Positions 16,865 through 26,488 are shown, counted from the stretch's first letter. The stretch: DNA of 64,000 nt from Acidobacteriota bacterium (GCA_003225175.1 QIBA01000047.1:1-64000), one strand, 5' to 3'. Numbers and translations are program-made. Notes: generated from the letters alone by a model not told the origin.

Positions 16865-19051
16865 TCATTTCTCCTTCGAGGCGGCTTCCATTTCGCGGTA
16901 CAGCTCCGGCAGCTTTTCAGCGTCTTCAGGCGAATCGCCGAACCTCGCGCGCTCATAGTGCGCAGTGAAGCGCGCTGCAGATTGGCGGATAGTCTCCTGG
17001 CGAATGGTCTTTAGGAACTCATGGGAAGTCTGCGCGGGATTCTTTCGAATACCGCGCTTCGATAGGAGTCTCAGCACGCGCGTGTACCAGATGGTTGCTG
17101 CCGTATGCGGCTCGAGCATCGGCTTCTTCGCGATTCTGAATCGCCGAAGCACACGAAAGCCTCTCGGTCCCAGCAACAAAAGCATGGAGAGTGCGAGACC
17201 ACCACCGAGCCACAGTGTCCACATGCGCTGGTGCTGTTCGAAGTGATTGCGCACCGCCCTAGCCTGGCGCAACAGACCTTCATAGAAAGACTGAGCGCCG
17301 TCGTGAAGGGAATCAAAGCGCATGCGGCTTTGACGTACGAGCGTCGAGCCCAGCAGGGTTTGATGTCCAGTGTCGTAGTTCACGACCCACTCGTGCCAGA
17401 ACTCGCGCATGGCATCCATGTAGAGATACACGCGATTCCAGGAACTATGGTCGACTGAGGACGAGCTTGGAGTTGGGTCGAATGTGTACCATCCATAGCC
17501 GGGAAAGTAAGCCTCTACCCAGGAATGCGCATCTTTGGCTCGCACGATATAGCTTTCCGTTAGGTCGTTGTACTCACCACCGCGGAAGCCGTTGACGAGC
17601 CGCGATGGAATTCCAAGCGTCCGCAGCATCACGGCCATCGAAGACGCGAAGTACTCGCAGTGCCCCACTTGGCGTTCGAAGAGAAAGTTGGCTATCGGAT
17701 CTATCGGGGAAATGGATGGCAGCTGCAGTGTGTAGCCATAGTGGCTCGCGAGATAACGCTCGATGTCCGATGCCTTCTGAAACGGCGTCTCGTGGCTCGC
17801 TGTAATCTGCTGGGCGAGGTCTTTGATGCGAGGATCAAGATTCGCCGGAGGCGTCATGTAAAGCATCTCGCTCAAACCTATCTGGCCATTTGGCCGCAGA
17901 TTTTTCGGCATAGGCGGCGGGAGCTCCGAAGTCACCATGTAGTCGCTGATCCCGCGTGAGTTATCGGCATTGAAGATTGAGCCGGTTGAGTCGATGCTGA
18001 TCGATCGATACCTGCCATTGATCGATTGCGCTTCCGGAAGCACGAAGAAGACGCGTGATCCGAAGGGTTCCAGCGAAATCTTGTAGTGCACGTGCTCGCC
18101 GTGTCCGGCCAAGAGTCGCGGGTTCGATGCTGTGAGTCCCAGAGCCCAATTTGAATTCATCGCCTGGGGCATACTGTTCTCGCGCGGATTGCTCCATAGC
18201 TTGCCATCGAATTTTGTGAGCGCCACGCCACGCCACCGTAGGTCATTCGGAACGCGGGTGCCGGGTGCAAATTTGACATGCATCATCACGACGCTGGATT
18301 GCTGCAGCTCTCCAATTTCTCCGAGTCTCACCTCTTCGCTGAACCCTGTGGAGAGATCGCTGCGAGAGCTCAACGCGCTGAGGTATCCGGCAGAAGCCTT
18401 CCGTGGAATCAGAAAGAAGAAGGCGATTGTTCCAACGACGATGCTCACCACTAGGACGATGCACGCTCGCGCGACGGACCCTGGTAATCGCCGCAGATCG
18501 CGCAGCTCCCGCGTTTCCGTCGGAGCGGATGGTTCAGCAACGATCCAGGATCGTCGCATCTCCATGCTCACAAAGGTCATGACTGCGAGCAGCACAAATA
18601 CACAGAACAGCGCGAAGAAGAGAGAATCCACCGTGAGCACAGCTGCCGCGAGAACCATGCCAAATGACAACATTCCCAGATACACGTAATCGCGTTCGCG
18701 ATGGACGGAAAAAACTTTCACAATCGCGGCGAACAGCAGCATGTGGATCAATGAGCCGATGAATGTCTGCGAGATCAGGAAGTAGTCGACGGCAAAGAAA
18801 AAGACATAAATGAGGGTGAAGTAGGTAGTCCACCGTTCGGGAAGAGTGACATTTACGTGCCGAAGCAGGAGATAACCCTTTGCCAGCAGTGCAGAGACGC
18901 CGAGGATCAGCGATAAGAGATCGAGCCTGCCGGTTCCAGCAAGGATCGCGAAGCCGGTGAATAGAAGGAAGTACAGAGAAATTTCGAAGAATCGTTGAAT
19001 AACGGGGTGCGCGCTTCGCGCGACACTTGGCGCGTCAGAAGACATCGGCAT
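16865..19051 (-). CDS. TgpA-like membrane transglutaminase (DUF3488 / Transglut_core)
   Basis: A 728-residue inner-membrane protein. About six membrane helices (residues 20-190) form the DUF3488 region, then a seventh near 195-215. A periplasmic transglutaminase-like domain follows, with the catalytic triad Cys465 (QVGHCEYFASSM), His509 (KDAHSWVEAYF) and Asp525 (YTFDPTP). A final helix near residue 625 leads to a cytoplasmic DUF4129-type tail. TgpA of Pseudomonas is a member; its natural substrate is not settled. Such genes usually neighbour a MoxR ATPase and a DUF58 gene; none lies on either side here, so it stands apart from that context. The rimO gene follows 28 bp downstream. Confidence 0.92.
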   Translation of the reverse strand: MPMSSDAPSVARSAHPVIQRFFEISLYFLLFTGFAILAGTGRLDLLSLILGVSALLAKGYLLLRHVNVTLPERWTTYFTLIYVFFFAVDYFLISQTFIGSLIHMLLFAAIVKVFSVHRERDYVYLGMLSFGMVLAAAVLTVDSLFFALFCVFVLLAVMTFVSMEMRRSWIVAEPSAPTETRELRDLRRLPGSVARACIVLVVSIVVGTIAFFFLIPRKASAGYLSALSSRSDLSTGFSEEVRLGEIGELQQSSVVMMHVKFAPGTRVPNDLRWRGVALTKFDGKLWSNPRENSMPQAMNSNWALGLTASNPRLLAGHGEHVHYKISLEPFGSRVFFVLPEAQSINGRYRSISIDSTGSIFNADNSRGISDYMVTSELPPPMPKNLRPNGQIGLSEMLYMTPPANLDPRIKDLAQQITASHETPFQKASDIERYLASHYGYTLQLPSISPIDPIANFLFERQVGHCEYFASSMAVMLRTLGIPSRLVNGFRGGEYNDLTESYIVRAKDAHSWVEAYFPGYGWYTFDPTPSSSSVDHSSWNRVYLYMDAMREFWHEWVVNYDTGHQTLLGSTLVRQSRMRFDSLHDGAQSFYEGLLRQARAVRNHFEQHQRMWTLWLGGGLALSMLLLLGPRGFRVLRRFRIAKKPMLEPHTAATIWYTRVLRLLSKRGIRKNPAQTSHEFLKTIRQETIRQSAARFTAHYERARFGDSPEDAEKLPELYREMEAASKEK

Positions 19052-19223
19052 TGAGCCCAGTTTACCCCGGAAATTTCAGGAGCAAGTAGTTCCTTAAGGA
19101 CGTCGTTCTTGATGTCCGCTCAATTGGGGGAGTCTCCCGTCCAGCTGCTCTGAATCTTGTTCGCTCATTTTCACCGCGCGCTGCTGTCGTGCCTGGAACC
19201 TGCGGAATCTTGGCGGAAGCGAA

Positions 19224-19232
19224 TGTTAATAT
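19224..19232 (+). promoter_or_regulatory. Extended -10 promoter of the SRP RNA gene
   Basis: TG-T-TAATAT (19224-19232) matches the extended -10 form and ends about 8 bp before the first base of the SRP RNA stem. No good -35 box lies at the expected distance, as is common with extended -10 promoters. Confidence 0.5.
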
Positions 19233-19240
19233 CGGAATGT

Positions 19241-19343
19241 CAGATGCCGGGTCCCGCGCGATGTAATCCCGTGAACCCCGCCAGGTCCGGAAGGAAGCAA
19301 CGGTAATGGGCCAGTGCATGTGCAGTGGGCTCCCCGGTATCTG
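19241..19343 (+). ncRNA. ffs: Signal recognition particle RNA (4.5S, bacterial small type)
   Basis: The universally conserved Ffh-binding helix 8 is present: CAGGTCCGGAAGGAAGCA at about 19282-19299, with the GGAA tetraloop and the asymmetric loop. The ends close perfectly: CAGATGCCGGG (19241-19251) pairs with CCCGGTATCTG (19333-19343), 11 pairs with one G-U. A length near 103 nt fits the small bacterial class without an Alu domain. The RNA binds Ffh and targets nascent membrane proteins to the Sec translocon. It lies just upstream of fabH and rules out fabH starts before about 19344. Confidence 0.95.
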
Positions 19344-19408
19344 GCTCGCTTAGGTTTTGCCGACCGTCAGAGCTGCTTTCGACGGCCAACTCACTCCTGG
19401 AGAATGGT

Positions 19409-20410
19409 TTGAGACAGCTTCAGCGGGCCAAAATCAGTGCCCTCGGAACCTACGTTCCTCCCCGACTTCTCACCAACGCCGACCTTGAAAAAATGGTCGA
19501 GACCAACGACCAGTGGATCCAGGAGCGCACCGGAATTCGCCAGCGTCATCTGGTGGACAAAGGAGTCGCTACTTCAGATATCGCCTGCGAAGCTGCGCAG
19601 ATAGCGCTTAGAAATGCGGGAGTTGCTCCATCCGAAGTCGAAGCAATTATCGTTGGTACGGTCACGCCAGACATGCTGTTTCCTTCCACGGCTTGCCTCG
19701 TTCAATACAAACTGGGAGCGCCGGGCGCTTGGGGGTTCGATCTCTCCGCCGCATGTTCTGGATTTGTTTACGCGCTGCAGTGCGGAGCGCAATTGATTCA
19801 AACTGGATCACACAAGAAGGTGTTGGTGATCGGCGCCGATGTGATGTCTGCGATTATCGATTACACCGACCGCGCTACCTGCGTGATCTTCGGCGACGGA
19901 GCTGGCGCAGTGCTCCTCGAGCCCGCAAGCGATCGGGAAGATTTTGGACTGATCGACTTCATGCACGAAGTCGATGGATCCGGTGTTTGCTCCTTAAACA
20001 TGCCCGGCGGCGGCAGCTTGCACCCAGCAACGCATGAAACCGTAGATAAGAAGATGCATTTCGTGCATCAGGATGGTGGTGCAGTCTTCAAATACGCCGT
20101 CCGCAAGATGGCGGAATTCTCGGAAAAAATTCTTACTCGAAATGGATTCACGGGGACCGACGTAGTCGCCTTTATTCCTCACCAGGCAAATAAACGAATC
20201 ATTACGGCGACGGCTGAACGGCTGGGCTTGGCATCAGATCGCGTCATCATCAATATCGGTGAGTATGGAAATACCACCGCCGGAACTATTCCTCTGGCCA
20301 TGCAAAGCGCTCTGGATGAAGGCAAGCTGAAAAAAGGTGATCTTGTGCTGCTCGCGTCGGTTGGAGCCGGATTCACGGTGGGAGCCACGCTTTTGCGTTG
20401 GGCTTACTAG
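19409..20410 (+). CDS. fabH: 3-oxoacyl-[acyl-carrier-protein] synthase III
   Basis: A 333-residue enzyme that starts fatty-acid chains by condensing acetyl-CoA (or another acyl-CoA) with malonyl-ACP. The catalytic triad is visible: Cys in [13 protein letters not shown] (about residue 120), His in [10 protein letters not shown] and Asn in [11 protein letters not shown]. The motif [10 protein letters not shown] is typical of KAS III. I chose the TTG at 19409 because TGGAG lies six bases before it and the protein then begins just ahead of [10 protein letters not shown]; a longer frame from 19325 would read through the SRP RNA. The gene faces the VTT membrane protein gene tail to tail. Confidence 0.95.
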   Translation: MRQLQRAKISALGTYVPPRLLTNADLEKMVETNDQWIQERTGIRQRHLVDKGVATSDIACEAAQIALRNAGVAPSEVEAIIVGTVTPDMLFPSTACLVQYKLGAPGAWGFDLSAACSGFVYALQCGAQLIQTGSHKKVLVIGADVMSAIIDYTDRATCVIFGDGAGAVLLEPASDREDFGLIDFMHEVDGSGVCSLNMPGGGSLHPATHETVDKKMHFVHQDGGAVFKYAVRKMAEFSEKILTRNGFTGTDVVAFIPHQANKRIITATAERLGLASDRVIINIGEYGNTTAGTIPLAMQSALDEGKLKKGDLVLLASVGAGFTVGATLLRWAY

Positions 20411-20424
20411 CCGGCCGCCGCTGT

Positions 20425-21066
20425 TTACGCTGCCTTCTTCTCTGCCGAATGCAGCATCGGCAATCCTTTTTGCTTCCGGCGCCACAGGTAAGCTGCCGTT
20501 GCGAGTCCCCCAAGTACGGCTAGAACGATCAGTGTCCAAATGATCGGCCGCGAATACAGCTGCATCGCCCGAACAATCGACTGCCCATATTTCCGTCCTA
20601 GCCACGCCACAACGCCGTAACGAACAAGCCTTCCGCCGGCGTATGCCCCGAGAAATTTCGTTTTGGGAACTTTCATCACTCCAGCGGCCAGCAGAAATGG
20701 TGAGAGCGGAAACGGTGGTGGTAGGAAGGCTGGAACGGCTACAGCCCCAACTCCATACTTCTCACTCCAGCGATATACATTCTTCACTTTCCTTTCGGGA
20801 ATGCGCTTCGCAAGTCCCTCTTTTCCGCCTTTCACTCCGATGCCATAAGTGATGTAAGCACCGAGCGAGGAGCCGATCGTCGCTGCCAGAACATAGATCC
20901 ACCAGTTATGTGGGGAAGATCCGACGAGGAGAATGAGCAGGAGATCAAGGCTTCCAGGAGTGGGCACAACCGATGCATCCGCCAAACCGAGCAGGACTTC
21001 GCCGATTGGTCCTAGCGCGCGCAGTTTTGCCCACACTCCACCCGCGATAATCAGCCCGGAGAACAC
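20425..21066 (-). CDS. VTT-domain (DedA/SNARE-associated) membrane protein
   Basis: A 213-residue membrane protein with the VTT/DedA-like fold: reentrant segments around ADASVVPTPGSLDLLL and FLPPPFPLSPFLLAAG, with the conserved Gly-rich GAYITYGIGVKGGKEG between them, and a last helix near residues 180-200 followed by a basic tail. The family includes YqaA/DedA proteins linked to lipid scrambling and envelope integrity. The start is a GTG at 21066. It follows mqnA by 17 bp on the minus strand, so the two may share a transcript. The precise role is unknown. Confidence 0.85.
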   Translation of the reverse strand: MFSGLIIAGGVWAKLRALGPIGEVLLGLADASVVPTPGSLDLLLILLVGSSPHNWWIYVLAATIGSSLGAYITYGIGVKGGKEGLAKRIPERKVKNVYRWSEKYGVGAVAVPAFLPPPFPLSPFLLAAGVMKVPKTKFLGAYAGGRLVRYGVVAWLGRKYGQSIVRAMQLYSRPIIWTLIVLAVLGGLATAAYLWRRKQKGLPMLHSAEKKAA

Positions 21067-21083
21067 GCGCGTAACCTAGCTGG

Positions 21084-21938
21084 TTAGACGCGGTTTTCAG
21101 AAGTCGAGTTGCGGAATGTGAGTTCCGGAACCAGCTGCAGCTCAGGTGCGGAGGGAAGTACTCCGTAAGAAGCTGCAAGTTCGAAGAACAGTTTCATACC
21201 CGATATGCTTTCGGTATCGAGGTAATAATAGATGTTATCTCTTAGATAGCTGCTTACAGCATTTTGGGAAATCGAGAGCTTGGGTGACCACTGATCTGCG
21301 ATTTCGGGGATATGCTTCAGCCCTTTGTCACGGGATTCGCGAAAGACTTCTCCCACTCGACTGAGTTCCTCCTCCGGCGCAGCATCTTCACGCACCGCCC
21401 AGAACGCAAAGACGAAAGGTTTTCCAGTCATGTTCCACCATTCTTCTGCCAGGTCCCAAGTTTGATATTGCGCCCGATCTACCTGCAGAGCAGGGTCTCC
21501 GATCAGCAATGCAGCGTCGTACTTCTGCAACATGGCATCCAGTCCTGGCTCCGCGGAAGCGAACGTGACATCCCGATTCTGCATTCGCAGAAGCACCTGA
21601 ACCAGCGCTGCAGATGTGCGCGATGATGAGTCCAGAGCCACGCTCCGGATTTCGCTGAACCGTTGCCGGCTTATGAGAAGAATCGAACGGACTGCACCCT
21701 TGCTCGCAATAGCAGCATCCGGAAGAACACGCAAAGAGCGAATGGTCGTGTACGCAGCAACGGGAATAATTCCGATATCAGCAGAGCCTTCCTCAAGCAG
21801 CTGTGCGCAGCGTGAGGGAATCGTGTAATCAACCTGGAATTGTTTGCGCAGCTCGGCAGATCGCGAGCCCTGTTCGAAGTCCCACATCAGCGGAGCGGTG
21901 TTCAGATAACTGATGGCAGAGACTCGGAGTCGAGACAT
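21084..21938 (-). CDS. mqnA: Chorismate dehydratase of the futalosine menaquinone pathway
   Basis: A 284-residue MqnA family enzyme converting chorismate to 3-enolpyruvylbenzoate, the first step of the futalosine route to menaquinone. The N-terminal signature SAISYLNTAPLMW and the pattern SADIGIIPVAAY are characteristic, as are SSSRTSAALVQVLL and DAALLIGDPAL. The fold is a periplasmic-binding-protein-like domain but there is no signal peptide, consistent with a cytoplasmic enzyme. Other mqn genes are not in this window. The VTT gene follows at once. Its presence implies that menaquinone, not ubiquinone, is the respiratory quinone. Confidence 0.92.
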   Translation of the reverse strand: MSRLRVSAISYLNTAPLMWDFEQGSRSAELRKQFQVDYTIPSRCAQLLEEGSADIGIIPVAAYTTIRSLRVLPDAAIASKGAVRSILLISRQRFSEIRSVALDSSSRTSAALVQVLLRMQNRDVTFASAEPGLDAMLQKYDAALLIGDPALQVDRAQYQTWDLAEEWWNMTGKPFVFAFWAVREDAAPEEELSRVGEVFRESRDKGLKHIPEIADQWSPKLSISQNAVSSYLRDNIYYYLDTESISGMKLFFELAASYGVLPSAPELQLVPELTFRNSTSENRV

Positions 21939-22076
21939 TCATGGAAATAGTAACAGGCAAAGAGGATCGGCTGATCGGGTGAAGTGAAAGGCGAAGTTGT
22001 GATTTCGTCATTGCGCGATTTAGTGAGTCCAAAAATCGCAGGAATCATTCGACTGCGAAATAACCGGACTTTAACT

Positions 22077-22112
22077 TCACCCAATCACCCGATGGCCCGA
22101 TCACCCGATTCA
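22077..22112. repeat. TCACCC(G/A)A(T) direct repeats
   Basis: Copies at 22077-22084 (TCACCCAA), 22085-22093 (TCACCCGAT) and 22101-22109 (TCACCCGAT), with a related GGCCCGA between, ending TTCAC. An inverted copy, GATCGGGTGA, lies at 21973-21982 near the start of mqnA. The region is between divergent mqnA and dprA, just upstream of the dprA promoter. Confidence 0.6.
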
Positions 22113-22122
22113 CTTTAGTTCC

Positions 22123-22152
22123 TTGACACTCTGACAGTCCTACCTGTATCGT
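22123..22152 (+). promoter_or_regulatory. Predicted promoter of dprA
   Basis: TTGACA (22123-22128), an 18-base spacer, and TATCGT (22147-22152), followed 20 bp later by the dprA ATG. The -35 box is perfect and the -10 box matches 4 of 6. Such a short leader leaves little room for a ribosome site, and none is obvious. Confidence 0.45.
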
Positions 22153-22171
22153 CCGCGTCCAGTTTGCTCCG

Positions 22172-23344
22172 ATGACTGATTCCGCAGCGGTTTCTCGTTC
22201 CATTCAGCCAGATGTCGCCACTCTGCAGTGGCTTGCGCTGACGCTTACGCCTGCGATGGGTCCCATTCGGGGACATCGGCTTGTTCAACAATTTGGTGGT
22301 GTAGAACGCGTATTTAGCGCCTCGCTCACGGAACTCGAGGCGGCGGGATTGCCCGCAGCCTCGGCGCAATCGATCGCGCTGGGGAAGTCCTTCTCGCAAG
22401 CCGAAGAAGAATTTATGAAGGCGCGCGATGTTGGTGCGGAGATTATTTCGTTTGAAGACGAGCATTATCCCGCCCGGCTGAAGCAGATCTACGACCCGCC
22501 TTTGGCACTCTATGTGCGTGGAAATGGTGAGCTGCTGGCTGAGCCGAGCATGGGAGTGGTCGGAACTCGTCATCCTACGCCGTATGGCATGGGCATGGCC
22601 GAACGGTTATCGAACGATCTTGCGTCCCGTGGGCTCGTGATCGTGAGCGGCATGGCGCGAGGTGTCGACACTCACGCTCATCGCGGAGCGCTCAACGGCA
22701 AAGGCAAAACGCTTGCGGTCTGGGGCACTGGAATCGACGTGCCGTATCCGCGCGACAACCGGCGAATTGCCGAGGCGATCATTGCTGCCGGAGGAGCACT
22801 GGTCACTGAGTTTTCGGTGGGGACGTTTGCAGCCCCGCAGAACTTCCCGATTCGGAACCGAATTATCAGCGGCCTATCGCTGGGAGTGCTGGTAGTCGAA
22901 GCTGGCGAGTACAGCGGAACGCGCATCACGGCTCGTTGTGCGCTGGAGCAGGGAAGGGAGATTTTCGCCGTCCCGGGCAATGTTACAAATCGAAACTCGT
23001 GGGGACCTAATACGCTGATAAAACAAGGGGCTAAGCTCACGGCAACGTGGGAGGATGTGTGGGAAGAGCTCCCCGTCGACATCAAGCTGCAACTCGAGGC
23101 AAATTGGCGGGTTGAATCCCCGAAGCCGGCTGAAGCATCTCTATTCGCGGATTCGCAGCTGTCGCCGCACGAAAAGCGCATTTTCGCGCTGCTGAAGCCC
23201 GACGAGGTTACCCAGCTCGACGTGATTATTGAAAAGCTGGAGGGAGAAATCTCCTCATCGGAAATCTTTTCAGCACTCTTTGAGCTGGAACTGGCAGGCA
23301 AAGTCAAACAGCTTCCAGGCAAGAATTACGTTAAGACGTTTTGA
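22172..23344 (+). CDS. dprA: DNA-processing protein DprA
   Basis: A 390-residue cytoplasmic protein that protects incoming single-stranded DNA during natural transformation and loads RecA. It has an N-terminal SAM/HhH-like region (GPIRGHRLVQQFGG), the Rossmann-like core with VVGTRHPTPYG, SGMARGVDTHAHRGAL, GTGIDVPYPRDN and FPIRNRIISGLS, and a C-terminal winged-helix (DML1-like) domain from about residue 320. Length and domain order match the family. The start is the ATG at 22172. Its neighbour topA is 65 bp downstream; the dprA-topA pair is conserved in many bacteria, which supports both calls. Confidence 0.95.
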   Translation: MTDSAAVSRSIQPDVATLQWLALTLTPAMGPIRGHRLVQQFGGVERVFSASLTELEAAGLPAASAQSIALGKSFSQAEEEFMKARDVGAEIISFEDEHYPARLKQIYDPPLALYVRGNGELLAEPSMGVVGTRHPTPYGMGMAERLSNDLASRGLVIVSGMARGVDTHAHRGALNGKGKTLAVWGTGIDVPYPRDNRRIAEAIIAAGGALVTEFSVGTFAAPQNFPIRNRIISGLSLGVLVVEAGEYSGTRITARCALEQGREIFAVPGNVTNRNSWGPNTLIKQGAKLTATWEDVWEELPVDIKLQLEANWRVESPKPAEASLFADSQLSPHEKRIFALLKPDEVTQLDVIIEKLEGEISSSEIFSALFELELAGKVKQLPGKNYVKTF

Positions 23345-23409
23345 CCAGTTGGCCGATATCTTTCGGCTTGTGATAGTTTCGCAACAGACTTTGCATTAAG
23401 GAAAGAACA

Positions 23410-25992
23410 TTGTCCAAAGCTTTAGTCATCGTTGAGTCGCCGGGCAAGGCGAAAACGATCAATAAGTATCTCGGCAAGGATTACGAAGTCGAAGCCTCGC
23501 TCGGCCATGTTAAAGATCTGCCGAAGAGTCAGATCGGTGTCGATTTCGATAACGACTTCGAAACCGAGTACATCGTCATTCCCGGTAAAGAAAAGGTCTT
23601 AACGAATCTGAAAAAGAAGGCTAAGGGTGCGTCCGCCATTTACCTCGCGGCTGACCCGGACCGGGAAGGCGAAGCTATTGCTGCGCACTTATACGAGGAA
23701 CTTGGAGAAGCAAAGCCCAAGAAGAAGCGCGGCGGTGGTATTCCCATTCATCGCGTGACCTTCAACGAAATCACTTCAAAGGCAGTGAAGGCCGCGTTTG
23801 ATCATCCTCGAGAGATCGACTGGAATCTGGTTGACGCGCAGCAGACGCGTCGCGTTCTTGATCGCATTGTTGGCTATCAGATTTCTCCGCTGTTGTGGGA
23901 CAAGGTTCGCCGTGGACTCTCAGCCGGTCGTGTGCAAACTGTCGCTCTGCGTTTGATTGTCGAACGCGAACGAGAGATCAAGGCGTTTGAGAAGAAGGAA
24001 TACTGGACAATCGACGCGCATCTCTCGGCAGTGAAGCCGCCGGCTTTTGATGCGCGTTTTACAGGAATTGGCGGCGAGAAGACCGAAGTTCCGAATGGGG
24101 AAGTATCCGAGAAGATCACAAATGCGGTGCGCCAAGCGCAATGGAGCGTGCGTTCTGTCGAGAAGAAGGAACGCCGCCGCAGCGCGGCTGCACCATTCAC
24201 GACGAGCAAGTTCCAGCAGGACGCCTCGCGCAAGCTGCGTTTCAGCGTGAAACGAGCGATGATGCTTGCTCAGCGTCTGTATGAAGGTGTGGAACTGGGG
24301 GATGAAGGATCGGTAGGTCTGATTACCTACATGCGTACCGATTCGATGCGTGTTGCGCAAGATGCGCTCGACGAAGTGCGCGAACTTGTTGCCTCGAATT
24401 TTGGCAAAGAGTTTCTTCCAGAGTCGCCCAATATTTACAAGTCGAAGAAGGACGCGCAAGAGGCGCACGAAGCGATTCGTCCGACATCTGCACTGCGTCA
24501 CCCTGACTTGGTAAAACAGTATTTGCAGGAAGATGAATTCAAGGTTTACAAGCTCATTTGGCAGCGCTTTGTCGCTTCACAAATGATGCCCGCTGTATTC
24601 GACCAGACCTCAGTTGATATCGACGCCGTCGCGGATCGCACTTACAACTTCCGCGTGACAGGTTCTGTGCTCAAGTTTGAAGGCTTCCTCAAGGTTTATG
24701 AAGAATCGAAGGAAGTCAAGGACGAAGAGGATGAGGCGCTGAAACACAAGCTGCCGCCGCTGGAAGCAGATCAGAAGCTCACACTGAAGGATTTGAAACC
24801 GGAGCAGCACTTCACCGAACCTCCGCCGCGTTACAACGAAGCCTCGCTCGTAAAGGAATTGGAAGAGCGTGGCATCGGTCGTCCATCGACATATGCCGCC
24901 ATTCTGGGAACCATACAGGAGCGCCAGTACGTGCAGAAGATCGGCGGCAAGTTCATTCCAACGGAAATCGGTCTCGTCGTAACCGACTTGCTGGTGAAGA
25001 ACTTTGCGGAGATCTTCGATCCGGCTTACACAGCTCGCCTCGAAGAGGAACTCGACGAAATTGAGGAGGGCAAAGAGAAGTGGACCGACGCGATGTCGGA
25101 GTTCTACAAACGCTTCCAAAAGGACCTGAAGTATGCGCAGAAGCACATGGAGAATGTGAAGCGCATGGAGAAGCCCACTGATGAGAAGTGCGAGCGCTGT
25201 GGCTCGCCACTCGTCCTGAAGTGGGGCAAGTTCGGTTCATTCTTCGCCTGCAGCGCGTACGACAAGGAAGATCCCAATAGCTGCACGTTCACCAAAGAGA
25301 ACGTCATCGATCTACCCGATCTCGAAAATGCCGACCTGCAGGAAACTACGCAGGAGGAATACTGCGAGAATTGTGGACGCACGATGGTCCTGAAGCGAGG
25401 CCGTTTCGGTCAGTTCATGGCTTGCACCGGATATCCAGAGTGCAAGACGACGCGCCGTCTCGATCAGGGCAAGAAGGTTCCCGACGTTCCGCTGGAGGAG
25501 ATTTGTCCGAAATGCGGCCGCAACATGGTGCTGCGTCACGGCCGCTATGGCGAATTTGTATCTTGCAGCGGATATCCTGAATGCAAGTACGTGAAACAGA
25601 ACTTCATCGGAGTGAGCTGCCCGCTATGCGCGACGGAAGGACGCAAGGACGGCGAGTTGGTGGAAAAGAAGGCCCGGCGTCGCGGCAACATCTTCTACGG
25701 CTGCTCGAATTACCCAAAGTGCGAGTTCACTTCCGCATACAAACCTGTTGCCGAGGAATGTCCGGAGTGCGGCAGCCCATATCTGCTTGAGAAGAATTTG
25801 AAAGCAGGTACCTTCCTGGTGTGCCCGAACAACAAGCGCACGGCCTCGGAGGAGGAAGAGCCTCAGCCGAAACGCAAGAAGAAGCCGGCAAAGGCCAAAC
25901 GCGAGGCTGCGGCTGAGACTACCGAAGCCCCAATCGTCAAGTGCGACTACTCGAAGCAAGTCGCCACCAAGGAACCTGTGGCAGTGGCGTAA
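23410..25992 (+). CDS. topA: DNA topoisomerase I
   Basis: An 860-residue type IA topoisomerase that relaxes negative supercoils. The Toprim domain begins ALVIVESPGKAKTI and has the acidic DPDREGEA. The catalytic tyrosine is Tyr307 in GLITYMRTDSMRV. The C-terminal part carries five cysteine zinc-ribbon modules (first CERCGSPLVLKWGKFG, then CENCGRTM, CPKCGRNM, CPLCATEG and CPECGSPY) and ends in a Lys/Arg-rich tail (PKRKKKPAKAKREAA) that would bind DNA. The start is a TTG at 23410 with AAGGA seven bases upstream. It follows dprA, likely in the same transcript. Confidence 0.97.
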   Translation: MSKALVIVESPGKAKTINKYLGKDYEVEASLGHVKDLPKSQIGVDFDNDFETEYIVIPGKEKVLTNLKKKAKGASAIYLAADPDREGEAIAAHLYEELGEAKPKKKRGGGIPIHRVTFNEITSKAVKAAFDHPREIDWNLVDAQQTRRVLDRIVGYQISPLLWDKVRRGLSAGRVQTVALRLIVEREREIKAFEKKEYWTIDAHLSAVKPPAFDARFTGIGGEKTEVPNGEVSEKITNAVRQAQWSVRSVEKKERRRSAAAPFTTSKFQQDASRKLRFSVKRAMMLAQRLYEGVELGDEGSVGLITYMRTDSMRVAQDALDEVRELVASNFGKEFLPESPNIYKSKKDAQEAHEAIRPTSALRHPDLVKQYLQEDEFKVYKLIWQRFVASQMMPAVFDQTSVDIDAVADRTYNFRVTGSVLKFEGFLKVYEESKEVKDEEDEALKHKLPPLEADQKLTLKDLKPEQHFTEPPPRYNEASLVKELEERGIGRPSTYAAILGTIQERQYVQKIGGKFIPTEIGLVVTDLLVKNFAEIFDPAYTARLEEELDEIEEGKEKWTDAMSEFYKRFQKDLKYAQKHMENVKRMEKPTDEKCERCGSPLVLKWGKFGSFFACSAYDKEDPNSCTFTKENVIDLPDLENADLQETTQEEYCENCGRTMVLKRGRFGQFMACTGYPECKTTRRLDQGKKVPDVPLEEICPKCGRNMVLRHGRYGEFVSCSGYPECKYVKQNFIGVSCPLCATEGRKDGELVEKKARRRGNIFYGCSNYPKCEFTSAYKPVAEECPECGSPYLLEKNLKAGTFLVCPNNKRTASEEEEPQPKRKKKPAKAKREAAAETTEAPIVKCDYSKQVATKEPVAVA

Positions 25993-26488
25993 CGCGCACT
26001 TCTGTTTTTCTAAGCGACTAAGGTCGCCAATGCTTCGCGGTTTTCATTTCGCAGGTACTTTACTTTCTTACTCCTTTGCCGCTGGCCTGGGAGCGGAGGT
26101 CCAGTAACTCCGGATCGGTTCAGGTCTTGAGGGCGAAGATAAACCGATTTAGCCTCGTCCATTCGGATTCAGAGTACCCCCATAGGCCAAATTGCCTCGA
26201 ACGCTAGCCGCCATCTCAGCGAAATTTGCAAATCCGATAAAGTGCGCCGTGAAAGCGCGTCCTGATACGTTCTAATAGAAGATGTCTGTGCAGTTTCAGC
26301 TTCTGATCCTCAGTGCCTCATTCGGCGTCAATTCGAGCATTTTTGAGGCACTCCAGATGCACTTTTGAGGCACATTCAAAGCCAGTTTGGGGCAGTTTTG
26401 TACAACTTATCAGCGCATGACGGTGCCTGGAGATGCGGAAATCGGTTACGATAGCGATCGCCCATCCATATTCAAAAGGAGTTCCGCA
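25993..26488. other. Intergenic spacer after topA
   Basis: About 495 bp with no supportable gene. It contains a small hairpin GCGAC-taag-GTCGC at 26014-26027 soon after topA with no T-run, the GTGCCTCA/TGAGGCAC set at 26312-26373 listed separately, and the ribosome site AAGGAG (26476-26481) of the next gene. Confidence 0.5.
26312..26373. repeat. AGTGCCTCA / TGAGGCACT alternative hairpins
   Basis: AGTGCCTCA (26312-26320) is perfectly complementary to TGAGGCACT (26344-26352), and eight of its bases also match a second copy TTTTGAGGCAC at 26363-26373. The two downstream copies are direct repeats of TTTTGAGGCAC spaced 22 bp apart, two helical turns. It may be an operator or a leader structure for the gene at 26489. 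Confidence 0.5.

Noticed and set aside
19241-19343. 5' coding part of fabH
   Set aside because: The frame is open, but this stretch is clearly SRP RNA and the SD-supported TTG start lies later at 19409.
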